Shown piece by piece: positions 60,701 through 64,000 of a stretch of 64,000 nt of DNA. The notes below the pieces were generated by a model. It saw only the letters and a program-made list of their open reading frames with translations, did no database searches and was not told where the DNA came from. The stretch's first letter is position 1, and each line of letters starts with the position of its first letter. The DNA is from Ligustrum vulgare (taxonomy: Eukaryota; Streptophyta; Magnoliopsida; Lamiales; Oleaceae). The translations under genes and the position numbers were made by a program. Location: assembly GCA_963555705.1 (NCBI GenBank), contig OY743187.1, positions 13,406,133 through 13,470,132 of the forward strand. The letters are read 5' to 3'.

Positions 60701-61141
60701 TATCTCAAAAAAATTGGTGAAACGTTAAAAATAATAACTCCTTATCATCCCCACAATCTTGAATCTTGATGGACATATAGGAACTCAATAATATAAACGT
60801 CACACACAAGCTTCAATTCAAATAAAGTAATAAACCAATCAAGATTAAAAACTTGAGATTCTGCATTCATGTGAACAAAGATAAACCCATACATCTTCTT
60901 CGGTTCACTACTGGAAGCCTTTGATCTCTTCATAAATCCAGCGTGTAATGATCCCTCACGATTATCTTAATCTTTAGAAAAACAAATACTATCAAAGCAA
61001 TATATATAAGATTATTCAGTTACACGATTTCTTGACAGTAAAGAATACCTTTGGGTGCTCGATTTGGTTTGGTCTTGTGAGGCCAAGAGTGACCTTGGCA
61101 ATTGAGCGTGTTGAGAAATTTCCTTTCTCAAATAAAATATG
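54726..61141 (-). CDS. LAP: M17 leucine aminopeptidase, chloroplast type (5' end missing)
   Basis: Ten coding exons on the - strand: 61141-61049, 59078-58664, 58566-58372, 58176-57951, 57811-57685, 57506-57411, 55743-55666, 55435-55375, 55208-55021, 54854-54726. Phases agree throughout, giving 535 aa. M17 enzymes are hexameric two-metal aminopeptidases. Metal and catalytic motifs are present: [23 protein letters not shown] and NNTDAEGRL. The N-terminal domain ([21 protein letters not shown]) is also present. The first visible exon begins at a possible acceptor right after an in-frame stop, so the transit-peptide exon lies further upstream, beyond 64000, or is lost. Odd residues: TLTR instead of TLTG and HIDMSGP instead of a H-x-D-x-AGP segment. 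Otherwise intact. Confidence 0.88.
54970..55012. repeat. Poly-T/poly-G tract at an exon border
   Basis: A run of T then G about ten bases inside the intron after the exon ending at 55021. It may be a sequencing weak point. Confidence 0.6.
55744..57410 (-). other. 1.7-kb intron of the aminopeptidase gene
   Basis: AT-rich, no exon or mobile element ends recognised. Confidence 0.6.
59189..60631. mobile_element. 1.4-kb fold-back (MULE-like) element in a LAP intron
   Basis: Ends GGGTTAATTACAC and GTGTAATTAACC. The terminal inverted repeats are about 190 bp, and the similarity continues towards the centre (for example 59670-59750 against 60000-60085), so most of the element is one imperfect palindrome. 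Flanks TAAGTTTAAGC and TAAGTGTAAGC form an 11-bp near-duplication. A smaller inverted segment sits at 60230-60350. No transposase. Confidence 0.75.
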
Positions 61142-62160
61142 CTATAACGAAGTTAACACAAAACTTGAAACAAAGAATCAAGAAGAAATCAAAAATTGCA
61201 AAATGACTTGAATCGCAAAGAATGCTGTCCTAAAAGCGAAATTTGCGCCCTCTCGGAATGAGAATGCTAAAGGGCCTCCAAGCAAATTGTTTTAGCGGAT
61301 TTCAAGCCTCAAACCAAGTATCAAATAGCACAATTGATAAACTTGGAGAATAGGAACAAGAAGAGCAAATTTTGAAGATTCTAAGTATAAAATTTAAGAC
61401 TTTGGATGATAATCACTATTGAAGGTTTGATGATCAAAAAGTTATTCAAAACCATGAATTCTATACCTATTTATAGAATTCTATCATCCCAAATCGTTGT
61501 TCATGCAACTCTTCACGAAAGAGTGCCAAAAATAGTGGAAAAGGTGCATGAGAAATTCTGAAGAAATTTCTACAACGGTCAAATTTTTTTTTATACCACG
61601 CGATCGCGCGATAAGAGGCTCGCGCGATGCCTCGAAAAAATATGCAGTGACCATTATCACTTAACCACGCGATCGCCGGATCACCAACCACGCGATCGCG
61701 TGGTTCTTCATTTTTGCCGGACCTTCTGGTCCGGTCCGGACCATTTGGTCCGTCCAGTTTTTATTTGGTCCGATTTTTCACTTCTTGGACCGGTTCCTTG
61801 TATTTTGGACCGGTTCTTGCACCATTTCAACTATATATTTATATATTTGAACAACATTTTCAGAGTCATTCTCTTTGCCCTTCTGGAAGAGAAATGTGAT
61901 GCTGTAGAAGATAAATACCAGATCCAATCGAAGAATTCCTGAAAATCAAGGGGCGAGAAAGATAGTAACAAGAAAAGTAGAAGTTGAAACTCGAGGACCT
62001 CTAAAGTCTAATCAGGCCAGCTCTATGATTGATTTTGAGTGTTCCGTGAGATAATTTAAAATGATGAATTGTAATTCAATTTTTTCATATAAGTGTCATA
62101 ATAATTGTTATCTCTTTAACGTTATAGTCTTGTGCTGTGCGATCGCACTTTCTCACACTT
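61142..62160 (-). mobile_element. LTR-like debris upstream of the first visible LAP exon
   Basis: On the - strand a CTATAAATAG box (near 61470) is followed by leader-like text. Around 61597-61702 are GCGATCGC palindromes like those in the 41715-43223 LTR, and GGTCCGG repeats follow. Probably an old gypsy LTR. Limits unknown. Confidence 0.4.
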
Positions 62161-62232
62161 TGTAAAGCGTAGCTGTTGTCTGTACTATTTATTGAGCAGT
62201 GCTATTATTAATAACGAATAATTCTATTTATA

Positions 62233-62344
62233 CAATTTGATCAACAATGTTGATGACAATCCACTCACATTGGGGTGGGGACCACAAATTTGTGATCTCC
62301 ACCCCAATGTGAGTGAATTGTCTTCCACATTGTGAATCAAATTG
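62233..62344. mobile_element. 112-bp near-perfect palindromic MITE
   Basis: Two 56-bp arms around the centre ACAAA|TTTGT match at 49 positions. The core arm CACTCACATTGGGGTGG is exact on both sides. Confidence 0.8.
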
Positions 62345-64000
62345 TGAATGTAGCATTGTTGTATTACAGACCATGTGATTTTTTTTCCTGTAGCAGTATG
62401 ATTATAGGGGAGGCAAAAATCTCATGGCATGGAAAATGAAAATATTTTCTTACCTTACTCACTTTAGATTGTTTGATGGACAAAATCTTGCAAACAAAAT
62501 ATTTTCATAGGAGTCACTAACGAGCCTCATTTTCATAATATTGATGGAAAAAAATTTCTTGTGTTTTATATATATAGGAAATCATTTTATATATATAGAA
62601 AATGGTTTTCATCATATTTAATTATTTTTATTGCTGTTAATTAATTTTGTTTAAAAAATAACATTATTATTAAGTATAAATGTGTTAAAAAAAATTATTA
62701 TTACAATGGCTAAATTTTATACTATTTTTCATGAAAAATAATGTCGATCAAACAACAAAACTTGAAAAATCTCACACTTTTTTCACCTAGAAAATTAAAC
62801 CAATCAAACACTTCCAATTGATATTTTCCACAAAAATAATTTCGTGACAAATATTTTCCTTGAAAAATATTTTCCTTCCACCAATTTTCTACCCTTACAA
62901 TCAAACATATCCTTAAGGTAAAATATATAGTTACTTTGTTACATAAGAAAAATAAATAATTATTTAAAAATATCATCTCAAATTGTTAGTTTTCATACTT
63001 ATGTGATGGTGGCGTGGAAGAAATTTTATCTGGTGCTATATCCAAATATAGATAACGTGCTAGATAAAGGGACTAGACAAATATTAATTTTTCAATTTAT
63101 TTAGGGAAGTTTGTTATTTGAGGTAATGTTAATTTGAAGACATGTGTATACATAAAAAATTGTAGACAAAGACCATTGAAATTAAGCTTTGAATTTCAAT
63201 ATCTATTTTATCAACATGAGTGAGACATTTATCTATTTAACTACTACATATATCAAAATATGCATAAATCATTAGAGATGCTCTAAGAACTGCATTGAGA
63301 AATTGTTTTATTTAGCCCTTGTTTGACAAATTGTTAAAAAATATGTTTTTAAACAATACAATTTCCTAATCTTTCTCTACTTTTTTAATAATGTATTTTA
63401 ACTAAAAAAACATAAAAAAAACATGTTTTTAAACAAAAAATTTAACAAACTGAACCTAAATTGATTTATAAATTATAATAATTACCTTAAAAACAGAGGC
63501 TAAGAAAGTGTCCCGTTAGGGTGAGATGTAATGGACTGACTCTATAACTAATGAACCATGCTACTTGTACTTGAAGGTCAACAAAGATGATGTTTGATTT
63601 ATTGCTTAACGTGGACAACATAAGATTTGCACACAACCCATAAAAAATTGTCAAATATCCAATATTTTAAACATTAGACACTTGTCATTTTTTCACTGAC
63701 CGTGGGCAATTCTTATGTTACCTATGGTGGACAATAGACCAAAATTGTAACAAAGAGATTGACACAATATAAACATGGTACAATCTTATCACTTTATCCA
63801 TTACATCAAATCTTAAATTAATACACACAATCTCTCCAACCTACAAATACAAGTAGCATTAGTCATTACTAATTATTAACCATGTAAAAAAGTTATTTAG
63901 TTCTGTTTGATTCCAATTTTTTAGAACTCATTTTTACAGCACATTTTCTGAATTCAAAAAGAATTTTACTGCACAGTTAAAATGAACATTTTTTTGAAAA
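62345..64000. other. Intergenic, no gene seen
   Basis: AT-rich. Around 63310-63450 and 63890-63990 are short TTGTTTGA.../TTTTTAAAC motifs suggesting further MITE fragments. No open frame with family features. Confidence 0.5.

Overview
This is nuclear DNA of a flowering plant, most likely a eudicot. The AT-rich intergenic DNA is packed with LTR retrotransposons, MITEs and Helitrons, and among them lie three ordinary intron-containing plant genes: a chloroplast APO2-like gene (+), a nonaspanin/TM9SF gene (-) and a chloroplast-type M17 leucine aminopeptidase (-, 5' end not found). There are no prokaryotic features.

Layout. 1-12.0 kb: two related Ty3/gypsy elements in opposite orientation. Element A (+, 3' LTR 3865-6196) sits inside the pol gene of element B (-, gag-pol 6197-9320, 5' LTR 10674-12003). 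12.0-16.9 and 23.2-23.9 kb: a decayed endogenous pararetrovirus (Caulimoviridae-like, - strand), cut on the left by B and split by a 6.3-kb LTR element C (16917-23226, 207-bp LTRs, ATATT target duplication). 24-31 kb: APO2 gene. 32.9-36.9 kb: TM9SF gene. 37.7-41.7 kb: repeat relics. 41.7-47.7 kb: a young non-autonomous Athila/Tat-type element. 48.8-51.6 kb: a complete non-autonomous Helitron. 54.7-61.1 kb: the aminopeptidase gene, with a 1.4-kb fold-back element in its first visible intron. 61.2-64 kb: LTR-like debris and a 112-bp palindromic MITE.

The most unusual content is a two-gene cassette present twice, in opposite orientations (1.2-3.3 kb, -; 19.4-21.5 kb, +). Each copy encodes an intact 181-aa protein with a basic/Cys-rich patch resembling the nucleic-acid-binding proteins of carla- and vitiviruses, followed by an intact 217-aa intronless LOG-type cytokinin-activating enzyme. 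The copies have clearly diverged in DNA, yet most LOG differences counted are silent, so both proteins appear to have been under selection although they now lie inside mobile elements. In element C the pair is antisense to the retroelement and is flanked by many micro-hairpins that share a TTCTG/TTCAG loop and have compensating stem changes. Element C also appears to prime from the 5' half of tRNA-Ile.

How they fit together: the host genes look unaffected apart from intron expansion and the unresolved start of the aminopeptidase. The cassette could be an accessory module of a virus or retroelement lineage; a cytokinin-activating enzyme beside a possible DNA-binding regulator would make sense as a proliferation-promoting pair, but that is inference.
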